This document shows, piece after piece, positions 54,551 through 64,000 of a DNA stretch of 64,000 nt. Both the position numbers and the translations under genes were made by a program. Below the pieces are notes generated by a model. It did no database searches. It was not told the origin of the DNA and worked only from the letters and a program-made list of their open reading frames with translations. The first letter of the stretch is position 1; each line of letters starts with the position of its first letter. This DNA is from Galdieria sulphuraria (taxonomy: Eukaryota; Rhodophyta; Bangiophyceae; Galdieriales; Galdieriaceae), in assembly GCF_000341285.1 (NCBI RefSeq), contig NW_005178454.1, positions 62,001 to 126,000 of the forward strand. The letters are read 5' to 3'.

Positions 54551-55345
54551 ATGCAAGTTGCCTGGTGGCGCCTTTTGGGTTGGTCAGCCAAGGATAAGCC
54601 ACTTTCACAATATATTGTTGTGAAAGACAATGCATTTTGTGAAGGAGCACCGTTTATGTATCAACTGGCTTCAGTCTACTTGCAGAATAATTTTTGTTTG
54701 TTGTATTTGTCTACTGAAACACCTTGGTATTCATTATATTTGAGTTTAAGAAAGTTGGTGAGTGACAACTGAGCTTTTTAAAGATAAACTGACCTTGCAC
54801 AGGGAGTACGTCTAGACTCCAGCTTTTTTAAGGGGCGCATACTGTTCCTTGATGGTATGGACTCTCTGGAAACAACCCAACAGGATTACCCTGACTGTTT
54901 TTTTCAACACGTCAAAGTGAACGTTAAGAATCCATACGATTTGACTAGACAAGTTTGTAGTTCGATGGATCAGTGGCTCACTGAAAGACTCGATTCGGAA
55001 CCACTGTCTTTAGCTATTCTTGTAGATAGTGCTACTTCTATTCTCTATCTCAGTAATCAGTCAAACAGTTTCAGTTTATTGTTTCACTATCTTCGGGTTA
55101 TGGGACGAAAGTTAAGTCCAACACTATATTGTGTATGCCAACTTATCCATTTTGATATGGGTTATGGTGACGAGCTTCTCAAGGAAGCAAAGTTTTATGA
55201 TAGTCTTATCTTACAGTTGGATGCTTTGCCGTTGGGTGTTCCTTCCGAACAAGACGGTCGTTTATCCATCGAAGAACGTGATCAAGCCATATCTACGGTC
55301 CTTTTTAAGATACTCGAAAATCAAATCAAGTTCTTTACTATTTGA
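54551..55345 (+). CDS. ELP6: Elongator complex subunit ELP6 (2 exons)
   Basis: The exons are 54551-54757 and 54803-55345, with a 45-nt intron, giving about 249 residues. ELP6 is a RecA-like subunit of the Elp456 ring, needed for wobble-uridine modification of tRNA. The match to animal and plant ELP6 covers APFMYQLASVYLQNNFCLLY, then SLRKLGVRLDSSFFKGRILF and LDGMDSL across the splice. It continues through LSLAILVDSATSILYLS and the C-terminal strands. As in the family, no Walker A motif is visible. The ATG at 54506 is also open in frame but adds residues without homology. It follows NUP107 with no room for a normal promoter. Confidence 0.82.
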
Positions 55346-56351
55346 GTTATTCAAAGACTATTCTTCTCCTTCGTTTTCAGTAGCCAATCTTTTTGCACCC
55401 TCTTCTTTCATTTTCTCATATAGCCTCTCTCTCCTTCTTCGCCTTACAAATCAAACGTCAGCTTTGCGTTTCTATACTTGTTCCCCACTTACTCTTTTCG
55501 TTGACAACGAACATAGGCCTCCTTTTCCTCTTCACAAGACCAAGGCAACAAATAGTGTTCTCTCAAACAACGGCGCAAAGGAATATACAGATGCGCACAA
55601 TAGTCTCTTTTATGAAGTGGAACCTCTATTCTTTTGGGTAAGTCTCTGTTGAGATCTTGTGTTCCTACTTACGTTCTTCGTCTAGTTTCTCTACTGATAC
55701 TTGCATCCTGGCTATTTATCATCTGGTGAGTTTCGTTTACACATACCATAAAGATGCATACTCACAAGGATCGCCTCCCGTATATTTTTCATAGGACCTT
55801 TGAAACGCAGCAAATCCCATTCGAACAGTATCACAAACCAACTAGAGCAACCCCAACTCCAATGGCCTATTTCTTCTTTCGTTGACAAATCTATTTACTT
55901 TGTTCGTATGCAATAATAACTTGACGATGTTTCTAGAAAGCTATTTTTGAAAGCTATTGTAATATCTAAGAATCTATCTTCTGGATTCCCAACGGTACAG
56001 TTGTTAGTTCATTTCCTTATTCATTACTACTCATCCCTATCTGACACAAAAGATATTTCTATGTCTGTACAGAAATATTCTTCTTCTCAAAAAGAGGAGG
56101 AAAAAGAAGAAGAATAATAATAAGCAATGATAAGGATGACGTGTCCAATGCTTTCTCCCTCATTAGACACTACAGAATTCTTCTCCAGACGTTCTCTTTC
56201 TTTTATGAGAAGAAGAATGATGCTGTGGCTAACCATTGATTTCATTTGGACACTGCAAAGGCCACGTATTGAAACCTAATTCATTGTCTTTTCTTTGTTC
56301 TCGTTTGTGTCTTGTTGGTTTATTCAACTGTTGTCTTGGACATCTTTACTT
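55346..56351. other. intergenic stretch upstream of kinesin-13, pyrimidine-rich
   Basis: About 1 kb contains several good splice donors (for example near 55638) and short open frames, but no gene model holds together. The plus strand is strikingly rich in C and T from 55360 to 55560. It may contain a spliced leader exon for the kinesin gene. Confidence 0.45.
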
Positions 56352-58754
56352 ATGCTTCGAACATTGCATCAAAAGAGAACATCAACTTCTTCCATATCTT
56401 CCACTGCAACCGACTCCAGAACTTCTAAACTGGACAGGTACGGCTCCAGTGTAGGAACAGAAGATATGGAACTACCACCATTTGGTTCATTACCTTCATC
56501 TCATACCAGGAAAACCAGTTTATCTACTATGGCAAAACATTCCGACTCCAAAAAAAAGACACAAGATAAACCCATCCCTACTCGACCTGATGACTTGAAA
56601 GTAGGTTCCATACCAACCGATGGATTCCATTACAAAGACCAACGAAAACAAGTTTTCCAACAACATCAGCAACAAGAAGAAGACCTCAATGACCTCCGCT
56701 ATAGTGCAAGTTTGCCTACTTCCAATGCACTGTTGAAAAACATGCAACGAAAAATCACAAAAGAGTCTTCCATCAAACCTTATGATGCTTCCAAAATAGT
56801 GGTTTGTGTTAGAAAACGTCCTCTAAGCAAAAAAGAAAAGCTAAAAAGTGACCCCGATGCTATCAAAGCTGTGGATAACACCGTTCATGTGTTTGAGCCT
56901 AAACTGAAAGTAGATTTGACAAAATACACCGAAGTTCATCCATTCACGTTTGATGTAGCCTTTGATGAAAATGCAAAGAATCAAGATGTCTATAATAGTT
57001 GTGCAAAACCATTGGTTCAGGCATTCTTTGAAGGAAGTAAGGTCACTTGTTTTGCATATGGACAAACAGGAGCTGGTAAAACTCATACCATGATGGGAAC
57101 TCCAGAAGAACCGGGTTTGTATACTTTGGCTTTGCAGGATATATTTCAAATGAAACAAAAGAAAGAATATGCACATCTCGGAGTGTATATCAGTTTCTTT
57201 GAAATATATGGTTCTAAACTGTTTGACCTCTTAAACGGAAAGAAACGAGTGGAATGCCGTGAAGATGCCAAACAAAGAGTACGGATAATCGGATTAGAAG
57301 AAAGACTTTGTGAGGATCCCAACCAAGTAGCAAAGACAATAGAAGAAGGCGGTAAATGCCGTAGTACTGGAAGTACTGGAGCCAATGCAGATTCTTCTCG
57401 TTCTCATGCTATTTTAGAAATTCAACTCAAATATATGGATGCTCAAACTGAAAACCCAAGTGAATCCGACCCATCTTCTGTCTATGGAAAGTTATCATTC
57501 ATTGATCTTGCTGGAAGTGAACGAGCTGCAGATACTACTCACAGTGATAGACAAACTCGTATGGAAGGAGCTGAAATCAACAAGAGTTTGTTGGCTCTTA
57601 AAGAATGCATCCGAGCACTTGGACAAAATCAATACCATACTCCCTTTCGAGGAAGCAAATTGACGTTGGTACTGAAAGATTCTTTTATCAGTGCCGATTC
57701 TCGCACTGTGATGATAGCCAATGTCTCTCCAGCAGCATCCAATTGTGAACATACTTTGAATACACTTCGATATGCTGATCGTGTCAAAGAACTTCGAAAA
57801 GATTCCCCTTCTCATCGTCGTGCTAGTTCAACTGCTTCATTTGCTTCCATGGATACTAGAACGACTGAAGTAATGGATCCCATTCCAGAAGATAAAGGGA
57901 AAAAAGTAACTCGTTCGGGTTCGAATGAGACTCAAGAGTCCACAGATTTTGATATATTTCAAGAAGAAATGGAAAGAGATGAACAAGATAAATCTGAACG
58001 ACAACAACAACAACAACAACAACAAGAAGAAGAAGAAGAAGAAGAAGCCAAGACTTCGTTTCGTTCAACGAGAAGTCGAATTCCACCTCCTGCACCTTCT
58101 ACTAGTTATACCAGTCGCAGTAGCAAATTAGCATCTTCTTTGGCATCTTCTTATACCACCATGGATAGTGTTCGAAGTTTGAGAGAGTCTAAAAGAGTTG
58201 TTACTGACAGTTCTTCCAAAACAGCCAAGGAGACCAAACTCAGTTCTATCTTTAGTACCGACTCTAAATCGAATGAGAAAGAAAAAACAACAACTTCTTC
58301 GAGATCAACCAGACCCACCAGAACTAATGACAAGACAATAGAAAAGGAAACTCCTATTGGAAGTGCAAAGTTTGGTTTCTTATCTTCTCGCATGAAACCT
58401 GGAACCACACCCACCACAAGTACTTTAGGAAGTAGCTTATCCACAAAGAATCAAGTACGCCCAAGTACTACACCAAGTAAGAAACATTTAGAAAAGGGAC
58501 TCTCTAATAGCTTTATGATGGATGAAGATAACAGCAACTTACAAGGAGAAGAAGCCATTCTTTCAGCACATCGACAACATATCGATGAAATTATGGAATT
58601 GGTGAAACATGAAATGTCCCTGTTGAAAGCTGCTGAACGTCCAGATGCTCCTTTTGAGGAATACTTGGAAAGATTGGAAAGATATTTGGAAAGAAAATTA
58701 TCCACCATTCGAAAGCTACGGGATAAAATATTTGATTATCGTAACACTATATAG
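56352..58754 (+). CDS. kinesin-13 (MCAK/KIF2-type) microtubule depolymerase
   Basis: The protein is about 800 residues from the ATG at 56352; the frame is open to 56295. The motor domain lies at about residues 145-500 and is complete: P-loop YGQTGAGKTHTMMG, switch I ADSSRSH, switch II FIDLAGSERAAD, and MIANVSPAASNCEHTLNTLR. The sequence KLKVDLTKYTE contains the KVD finger that marks kinesin-13 depolymerases. The long C-terminus is Ser/Thr/Lys-rich, with a Gln-Glu run coded by CAA and GAA repeats at 57999-58047 and a terminal coiled coil. It should regulate spindle microtubule ends. It converges with DXO. Confidence 0.92.
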   Translation: MLRTLHQKRTSTSSISSTATDSRTSKLDRYGSSVGTEDMELPPFGSLPSSHTRKTSLSTMAKHSDSKKKTQDKPIPTRPDDLKVGSIPTDGFHYKDQRKQVFQQHQQQEEDLNDLRYSASLPTSNALLKNMQRKITKESSIKPYDASKIVVCVRKRPLSKKEKLKSDPDAIKAVDNTVHVFEPKLKVDLTKYTEVHPFTFDVAFDENAKNQDVYNSCAKPLVQAFFEGSKVTCFAYGQTGAGKTHTMMGTPEEPGLYTLALQDIFQMKQKKEYAHLGVYISFFEIYGSKLFDLLNGKKRVECREDAKQRVRIIGLEERLCEDPNQVAKTIEEGGKCRSTGSTGANADSSRSHAILEIQLKYMDAQTENPSESDPSSVYGKLSFIDLAGSERAADTTHSDRQTRMEGAEINKSLLALKECIRALGQNQYHTPFRGSKLTLVLKDSFISADSRTVMIANVSPAASNCEHTLNTLRYADRVKELRKDSPSHRRASSTASFASMDTRTTEVMDPIPEDKGKKVTRSGSNETQESTDFDIFQEEMERDEQDKSERQQQQQQQQEEEEEEEAKTSFRSTRSRIPPPAPSTSYTSRSSKLASSLASSYTTMDSVRSLRESKRVVTDSSSKTAKETKLSSIFSTDSKSNEKEKTTTSSRSTRPTRTNDKTIEKETPIGSAKFGFLSSRMKPGTTPTTSTLGSSLSTKNQVRPSTTPSKKHLEKGLSNSFMMDEDNSNLQGEEAILSAHRQHIDEIMELVKHEMSLLKAAERPDAPFEEYLERLERYLERKLSTIRKLRDKIFDYRNTI
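57999..58047 (+). repeat. CAA/GAA coding microsatellite in kinesin-13
   Basis: A run of CAA codons passes into a run of GAA codons, coding poly-Gln then poly-Glu within the disordered tail. It is likely to vary in length between strains. Confidence 0.85.
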
Positions 58755-58883
58755 CCTTGTGTCTCTATTTCAGATTTATTCTCTTTCCGCTTCTTCTTTC
58801 CAATAGAGAATGGGGAATCCTACCATTGGAATACATATAAAAGGATGATGTTTTGTCTCTTCTCTCCTTTGTTAAAATGTCTC

Positions 58884-59882
58884 TCAATAGTTTATCCATA
58901 TCTTTTGTGCAGATGGTTGATATTCCCATAAAATCACGATACTTGGAAAGGCTCGATGCATACTGAATACAAAGTATAAAAAAGAATCCATAAACCCTAA
59001 GCAAATATGAGGTTCCCACGATTCGCGACATATCTCAGGAAGGCGATCAACTGGAATATATTCCGTTTCCATCAACATCTTTCTTCGGTCATCTCGATAA
59101 CCTATAAAAAGATGTGGAATTCCTGCAAGAAAACACTGAACCCAATATCGAAGATACTTTCTTTGATAGAAATCAGGAATCACTTGCTCCTTTTTCCATT
59201 TCTTCATGGTTTTCAATTCAACATAATGACAAATCGGATATTCTGCTCGATTATCTTTGCTCCATAAATGATAAGCATCCCAACAATCTACTTGTGCTGA
59301 TATCAACAAAGTATGCTTTCCAATAGAAGTTTTTACAATACTACAAAACTCTTGATTGGCATCCACAACAACGTCATCGCTCTCACAACAAAGGTGTTCA
59401 AACTTGTAACCACAATAGGCAAAATATTTGTCTCTATCTGTCACCGGCTCAAGTTCCTCCGATGGACATATATTCAACACTATCAAATTGTTCTCCAAAT
59501 GACTCGTCATCTTCCAACTCTCCTCAGTGTTGTATGGCGTTAAAGCTATTTTATTCAAATTGTTACGAAACGTGAGAAACTGGATGGAATCATCAACGTT
59601 CACGAAAGCTTTCTCTAGGCTCTCTCGTACAGGAGATAAACTAATGGAAGAGCTTTGGTCTTTTGGGATAAAGCTCTCGTAACCCTGATTCAAGCAACTC
59701 GGAACTTGTGGAATCTTCAAGGTCTTTAACGCTTGTCTACTACAAGGAACGTAATGACTTGCAGATAACCTGGAGAAACAGGCAACTTCAACAGGTGAAG
59801 AAACAGGTACTTTTTTGGGTGTTGTTTTCAGTTCTTTCAAACAACGTTGAACATCAAAGAAAGGACGTTTTTCTTGGTTCAT
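58884..59882 (-). CDS. DXO: DXO/Rai1-type mRNA decapping and 5' exonuclease
   Basis: DXO/Rai1 enzymes remove incomplete or non-canonical 5' caps and degrade the RNA. The 332-residue single-exon frame shows the family motifs YFAYCGYKFEHLC, FCSIVKTSIGKHTLLISAQV followed by DCWDAY, and CHYVELKT, which carry the Glu, Asp and Glu-x-Lys metal-binding active site. A later segment KYLRYWVQCFLAGIPHLFIG matches the WAQSFLPGVPxxxxG helix. The C-terminus (IVILWEYQPSAQKIWINY) fits the closing strand. The N-terminal 60 residues are variable. An unrelated overlapping frame nearby is not considered coding. Confidence 0.9.
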   Translation of the reverse strand: MNQEKRPFFDVQRCLKELKTTPKKVPVSSPVEVACFSRLSASHYVPCSRQALKTLKIPQVPSCLNQGYESFIPKDQSSSISLSPVRESLEKAFVNVDDSIQFLTFRNNLNKIALTPYNTEESWKMTSHLENNLIVLNICPSEELEPVTDRDKYFAYCGYKFEHLCCESDDVVVDANQEFCSIVKTSIGKHTLLISAQVDCWDAYHLWSKDNRAEYPICHYVELKTMKKWKKEQVIPDFYQRKYLRYWVQCFLAGIPHLFIGYRDDRRKMLMETEYIPVDRLPEICRESWEPHICLGFMDSFLYFVFSMHRAFPSIVILWEYQPSAQKIWINY

Positions 59883-59986
59883 CGAAACAAGAAATAGAAC
59901 AAGTCGAATAAGATCAAAATGGAAAAAGTGGTTTATCTATTTTCCATTGGAGGAGAGCAAGATAGATTGTAGCAGATCCCGTTATC

Positions 59987-60565
59987 ATGTATACACTAGG
60001 AGTACGTGACTCGTTCATGATTGCACATTCTTTCCAAGGTGAAGCTTTTGGACCAGCTCAAGGTGTAAGTAGTCGACTTGCGAAAATATATGGGCAGTAA
60101 CACCTTTCGACTCTAGCTCCACGGTGCAACGTATACAGTAGACTGTGAATTTCGGTCCACAAACCTGCAACCTCAGTTGAATTGGTACGTCTCTGGTTGT
60201 TTTCGAAGTGTAACTGAACAAGAGAAATGAACAGGGTGATAGATATCGGTGAAGCAACACAAATTCTCAAGGTGAATGACGACTTTTTTATGAGGTTATG
60301 GTAACTTCGAATAATAGGATGTATTGTCATTGTATAATTATAGAAATCTTGACCAACTAGAAGAGTTTCAAGTATGCGTTCATTCCTATTTTTTGGGAAC
60401 AGTGACAACTCGCTTTCACAGGGACAAAATACTACTACCGAGTATTTAGCAAGGGTGATACATGATAAAGTACTTTCGAAAGCAAAGATGTTGGGATTTC
60501 AAGGTATTTTGAAAGTAAGTCTTATGGAAAGCTTTCGTGCCTGGGCTAGTTACGAAAGTGACTAA
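59987..60565 (+). CDS. 6-pyruvoyl-tetrahydropterin synthase-like protein (5 exons)
   Basis: The exons are 59987-60064, 60117-60184, 60235-60271, 60318-60371 and 60422-60565, with four introns of 46-52 nt, giving 126 residues. All junctions are GT-AG and in phase. The product begins MYTLGVRDSFMIAHSFQGEA and reads on through LHGATYTVDCEF, WVIDIGEATQIL, NYRNLDQLEEF and NTTTEYLARVI to ESFRAWASYES. This is the PTPS/QueD fold. In typical members Zn is held by His in AHxF and two His in HGH. Here the second box is HGA, so one ligand is Ala. I recall bacterial relatives with the same LHGAT box, which suggests bacterial origin; this is from memory. Catalysis may differ from ordinary PTPS. Confidence 0.82.
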
Positions 60566-60614
60566 AAAAATACTGTTGGATATATAAAATCAATTTTACT
60601 TTGGATTAGAAAGG

Positions 60615-60685
60615 GGAGCCGTAGCTCAGCGGTAGAGCGGACGACTGCAGATCGTCAGGCCAGTGGTTCAAATCCGCTCGGCTCC
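60615..60685 (+). tRNA. tRNA-Cys (anticodon GCA)
   Basis: A complete 71-nt cloverleaf is present without an intron. The acceptor stem pairs GGAGCCG with CGGCTCC. The D arm reads GCTCAGCGGTAGAGC. The anticodon stem pairs GACGA with TCGTC around the loop CTGCAGA, whose middle gives anticodon GCA. The T arm is AGTGG-TTCAAAT-CCGCT. CCA is not encoded, as expected in the nucleus. Confidence 0.95.
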
Positions 60686-60692
60686 TTTTTTC
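60686..60692 (+). terminator. RNA polymerase III terminator
   Basis: A run of T residues follows the tRNA directly, the usual Pol III stop signal. Confidence 0.8.
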
Positions 60693-62211
60693 TTTGTTGA
60701 ATGTCATCCTGTTTTTTTATGTTTTGGTTCTCTGTATAGAGAAGACGCCAATAGATTGAAAAAATGTGACGTACTATCCTACTCAAACGAAAACCAAGTA
60801 ATAAACCATTCAACAAGATAGATTGTTGTTCTAAAACAAAAATTCTTGTTGTTTTCTGAAGTTGAACAACGAATCTATAGGAAACTCCAAAAATAATGTT
60901 GAAAAAGATGACAAATATATATTTGTATGTATTCTATAACTGAACGTTGCTCATGTGCTACTCGCCCCTTTTAACAAGGATGCTGCTCAATAGAAATGAT
61001 TAACTTCGAAGCATACATGTTATTGACTCCAAGTTTCCGAAACGAATCGCACACCAACCAAAAGTTTTGCACATACCAAATATTTGATTTTCTTCACGTC
61101 GAGAGGAAATTCTACACAAACGATGATGCGGCTCGTCTCTTGTTTACCATTGAAAGCGAGCGACCTAATTTCAAGAGAATGATGTTTCGAAAAAGCAGTT
61201 TCCGATAAAACATTAGATATGGCGACATCTCATAAAAAAAAAGGCATATACTTCAAATTAATATATCAAGGAAAAAAATAGATCAAAGGTAGCAGAAACT
61301 TTGACAGGGGAAACCTATAAAGGAAAATCGCAAGTAAAGAAACTACGCCAATGGCAGTATGCAAGTTATTCTAAAACAACGTTTTAATAAAAAATGCTGC
61401 AATTTCTCCGTTTCCTCCAACTACGTTTTCTTGACGATGCATATAATAAAAAAAGGTTTACCAAAAAAACAAGACATAATAATGGAACAAGAAAAACACT
61501 AGACTTTCTCATTGTGATAATATCGTATTTTTGCATTGTCGACGTAAAAAATTGCAAGTAATCCAAAACTACGTGAAAAATTGCTTAGTATCCTGTAAGT
61601 GTATCTTCTTGGAGAGCAAACTCGATTAGAACTCAAATACAAACATTTAAAATTTTCCGCTGAAAAAGATGCGTACATACTGAGCAAAAATAAAACAAAG
61701 TGAAATAAATGTCGACTAAAAAGAACAAATAGAGAAAAAGAAACAGCCTGTAAACTAGATAAAAAGATAAACTGCACAAAACTAAGCCTTGAAACATGAC
61801 TATACAGGCAAATTCTTTTACAAACGTTTTGCAAAGTAGACTGTAGGATGTATTCGAAAGTAAAATAATTTGCGAATTTTTTTCTTGGAAAGGACAAGTT
61901 GACTGAGTGATTATTAATTTATAACCTAAATTTCAAAGCCATAATACAAATGCTTAGAAGGAAGCAAAATTAATTTTTAAAAAATTAAATTTTTCGCAGT
62001 GGGGCTAAAAAAATTGTATTTCACAATTGTATTGTCTTGAGCTTGAAAATCTGAAAAAATACAACCATGCGGCCAATTTAAAGACAATTTAATTATGACA
62101 GAAACACAAATATTTGGCACTTTCAGATTGTAGGAAAAATTAGCAATTTTATATAATTTAAGCAAGTACTTCTCTGAATAGACTATACCACTATTTTACA
62201 AGTGAGAAAAC
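60693..62211. other. long AT-rich gap without a supported gene
   Basis: At about 1.5 kb, this is the longest empty stretch in the window. Open frames such as 60996-61208 (plus) and 61499-61897 (minus) have no recognisable motif, and their composition is that of random AT-rich sequence. Several homopolymer A and T runs are present. Confidence 0.55.
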
Positions 62212-63563
62212 TAGACGTCAATTACAAAGATACTGAGATTGCGAGCGAAGTCTCATAGAAGGTACGAACGATCTAATGTAGACGTCGAGGAGCTCCGAGG
62301 TTCCCTAGGAAAATGAATATCAGCGTGATGATGGCCGAAAATATGAAATGACGGACGCATGAAACAAATAACGATTCATCACTGCTAACTGAAACATCAA
62401 ATACAGACTTATTATATCCTCTTGCTTCTGCAACCGTGTTCATTCCCCATGTACATAGTCTTATCACGTTGTCATCAAAGCAAGATATGAGAACATTTTC
62501 TTCGTATGTCCTCAATCTACTTGGAATACCCTTCATGACAAAAGCATCAATATCAAGCAATCAGACGAAATACAGTCTCAAAACGAACCATGAATGAAGT
62601 GGATCGAACAATTTCTCCGGTAGCCACATAACATATTGATAGATTCTTTGCTCCATCTCCAATCAACAAAAAATTACTATCACTATCGAACATTGCAGTG
62701 GTAATAAAACGTTTGGAACTGCTTGGACGGTGCTTTCCTACATATTGTTTTGTCAACAACAGCTTTCTCGACAATATCAAAGGGTCCTACTCTTTCTATC
62801 AATCGTGCGAATGCACTGTCCACTTCTCAGGTCCCACAATCGTAAGGTACAATCCTCTGAACACTAAGAGAAAAAGAAATACCGTTCAGCTTGCAGAACG
62901 ATATGGGAATACTTACGGTGGCGACAAGTGAACTCGATTTTTTATCCAATATGACATCATGTAGATAATCTTCGTGTCCTTTCAAAGTAGTAACTACTTT
63001 CGATCGTACATAATCGTATACATATGCTTTTGAGTCTCCACCAGCAGCAATGATCAAGTTTTGTGAAGAATGTATTGCGATACCGTTGGTTTCCCCGTAT
63101 CCCATATCTATCCTTTGAACAGCGTCCAATTTGTTTTCACTTAGAGACAACCGTGTATCCAAGTCATCCCAATGGAAACAACGCAAGTCTCTATCGCCTC
63201 CAAGCCATAACAAGTTGTGATTTTCGTCGGGAACGAGAGACTAGAAATAGGTCAACAACGAAATAAAACAACAAGGAAGGAAGCAAGTCGCACATAGATA
63301 CAACCCTCTTGAACATGGAAACAAGCAGTTGAGTGAATATTGGTGTGAGTAGATCTTGAGCAGTGGTGAGCCAGGTCATAAGTTTCCAACACACCAGATG
63401 CAGAAGCAGAGATCACCAGTTTATTACTAGGTGAGATGCAACAAGCAGAAATGGGCCTGTAACGTAGAGTGGTTCTTCTTCTCAAGTTTTTCTTGTATTG
63501 TTGTTCGTCAAAGAGACTAAAGGAATACCACGGTAATATCGAACTATGCATTTTCTCTATCAA
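62212..63563 (-). CDS. THOC6: THO complex subunit THOC6 (WD40 protein, 6 exons)
   Basis: THOC6 belongs to the THO/TREX complex, which links transcription with mRNA export. Taking the ATG at 63551, the exons are 63551-63294, 63240-62917, 62863-62791, 62737-62589, 62530-62357 and 62304-62212, giving about 356 residues, with all junctions GT-AG and in phase. The ATG at 63563 is also possible. WD40 blades are recognisable, notably TNGIAIHSSQNLIIAAGGDS, then TTLKGHEDYLHDVILDK and SEDCTLRLWDLRSGQC. These follow plant THO6/DWA1 and animal THOC6 blade by blade. The last exon (GTSELLDVYIRSFV) closes the propeller. Confidence 0.84.
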
Positions 63564-63739
63564 CCTTAATGCAAATTAAATTGGATAGCAACTCTATAGC
63601 AAAAAGTCTCTAGGCTTTAGGATTGACACGAATCTATATCTATAAGAATATCATCAACGCGTCACAAAAACCCGCGCCTGTGAAACCCGCGAAAAGACAG
63701 TGAAAATGGAACTCTGCGCTCTCATCGACTTGCGTGTTG

Positions 63740-64000
63740 ATGAAAATTTCCGATCCAGCCAAAAGCCCGGCTTTAGCAATTTCGAAATTAACTCACCGTT
63801 TCTCCTATTTGCGTTGCCACTCCTTTATGGGTTCTTCCGAACATGTGATACAAAGCGATTGTAATATTCATGATAGGGTTTCAAAAAAGAGTCCTTTTCA
63901 AAAACGATATCAGATGTTTGAGCAACTCGTGTTTGTGGCAACTGCTGTAGAGAAGGATCTTTTTCAGTTGACATCCTATACTTTGTCTACAGACAATCTT
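63740..64000 (+). CDS. start of an ORF running off the right edge
   Basis: From the ATG at 63740 the frame is open for 87 codons to the window end. The beginning (MKISDPAKSPALAISKLTHR) followed by FSYLRCHSFMGSS looks like a mitochondrial or plastid presequence, and a more regular helix (MFEQLVFVATAVEKDLFQL) follows. I do not recognise the family and the gene is incomplete. An alternative ATG at 63707 in another frame ends after 53 codons. It is divergent from THOC6 with about 180 bp between starts. Confidence 0.4.
   Translation, partial: MKISDPAKSPALAISKLTHRFSYLRCHSFMGSSEHVIQSDCNIHDRVSKKSPFQKRYQMFEQLVFVATAVEKDLFQLTSYTLSTDNL

Noticed and set aside
55131-55900. Possible small spliced membrane-protein gene after ELP6
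   Set aside because: Good donor sites are present, but joining them at the exact GT shifts the frame and no consistent product results. The first part overlaps ELP6 in another frame.
61499-61897. 132-codon minus-strand ORF
   Set aside because: It is rich in Phe, Ser and Leu, as expected from AT-rich random sequence, and has no start context, motif or splice support.
1-64000. Mobile elements, virus-like elements, CRISPR arrays, bacterial-style operons
   Set aside because: No transposase, reverse transcriptase, integrase, capsid gene, terminal repeat pair or spaced direct-repeat array was seen.

Overview
The window is nuclear DNA from a small-genome photosynthetic eukaryote. It is most likely a cyanidiophycean red alga of the Galdieria type. 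The evidence is a PAM68-like photosystem II assembly factor beside ordinary eukaryotic genes, dense packing, and very short GT-AG introns (mostly 46-60 nt). The species assignment is an inference; no sequence search was possible. About 35 protein genes and one tRNA can be supported. I see no transposon, retroelement, virus-like element or CRISPR array.

Layout, left to right. 0.3-7.5 kb: chaperonin CCT7, an MLL/Trithorax-type SET methyltransferase, an ornithine cyclodeaminase-family protein, and an enolase-phosphatase-like HAD protein that has lost its catalytic residues. 8.5-19.2 kb: a secreted glycoprotein with 50-residue repeats, a small basic ORF, an ArnT/GT39-type membrane glycosyltransferase, an aquaglyceroporin with altered NPA boxes, a LUL/MGRN-type RING ligase, CSB/ERCC6, and PAM68 in back-to-back contact with CSB. 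20.2-25.6 kb: a secreted FAS1 protein, an SR splicing factor, MTG1 and Ku70. 25.6-36.9 kb: a BAR-domain protein carrying a degenerate kinesin motor, acetyl-CoA synthetase, a LIN-9/ALY (DREAM/MuvB) homologue, and a type II vacuolar-type H+-pyrophosphatase. 37.1-42.9 kb: a CorA Mg2+ channel with micro-exons, two tiny spliced genes (one a histone H1-like Hc1 family protein), a CAX antiporter, and a membrane protein of unknown function. 43.6-50.7 kb: FANCD2, an APH-1-like protein 16 bp behind it, and a cationic amino-acid transporter. 50.8-64 kb: a mucin-like type I membrane protein, NUP107, ELP6, kinesin-13, DXO/Rai1, a five-exon pterin-synthase-like gene, tRNA-Cys(GCA), THOC6 and the start of one more ORF at the right edge.

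The genes do not form one pathway. They are mostly housekeeping functions: DNA repair (CSB, Ku70, FANCD2), chromatin and transcription (SET, LIN9, THOC6), RNA (SR, DXO, ELP6, tRNA), transport (MIP, CAX, CorA, CAT, H+-PPase) and metabolism (ACS). The most unusual object is the BAR plus pseudo-kinesin protein at 25628-28889. It appears to join a membrane-curvature domain to a motor fold lacking its P-loop and switch II, and an intact kinesin-13 in the same window serves as a comparison. Other points worth a second look are the hidden Hc1-like gene, the Zn-ligand-deficient pterin-synthase-like gene, the catalytically dead HAD protein, and several same-strand gene pairs separated by only 16-41 bp.
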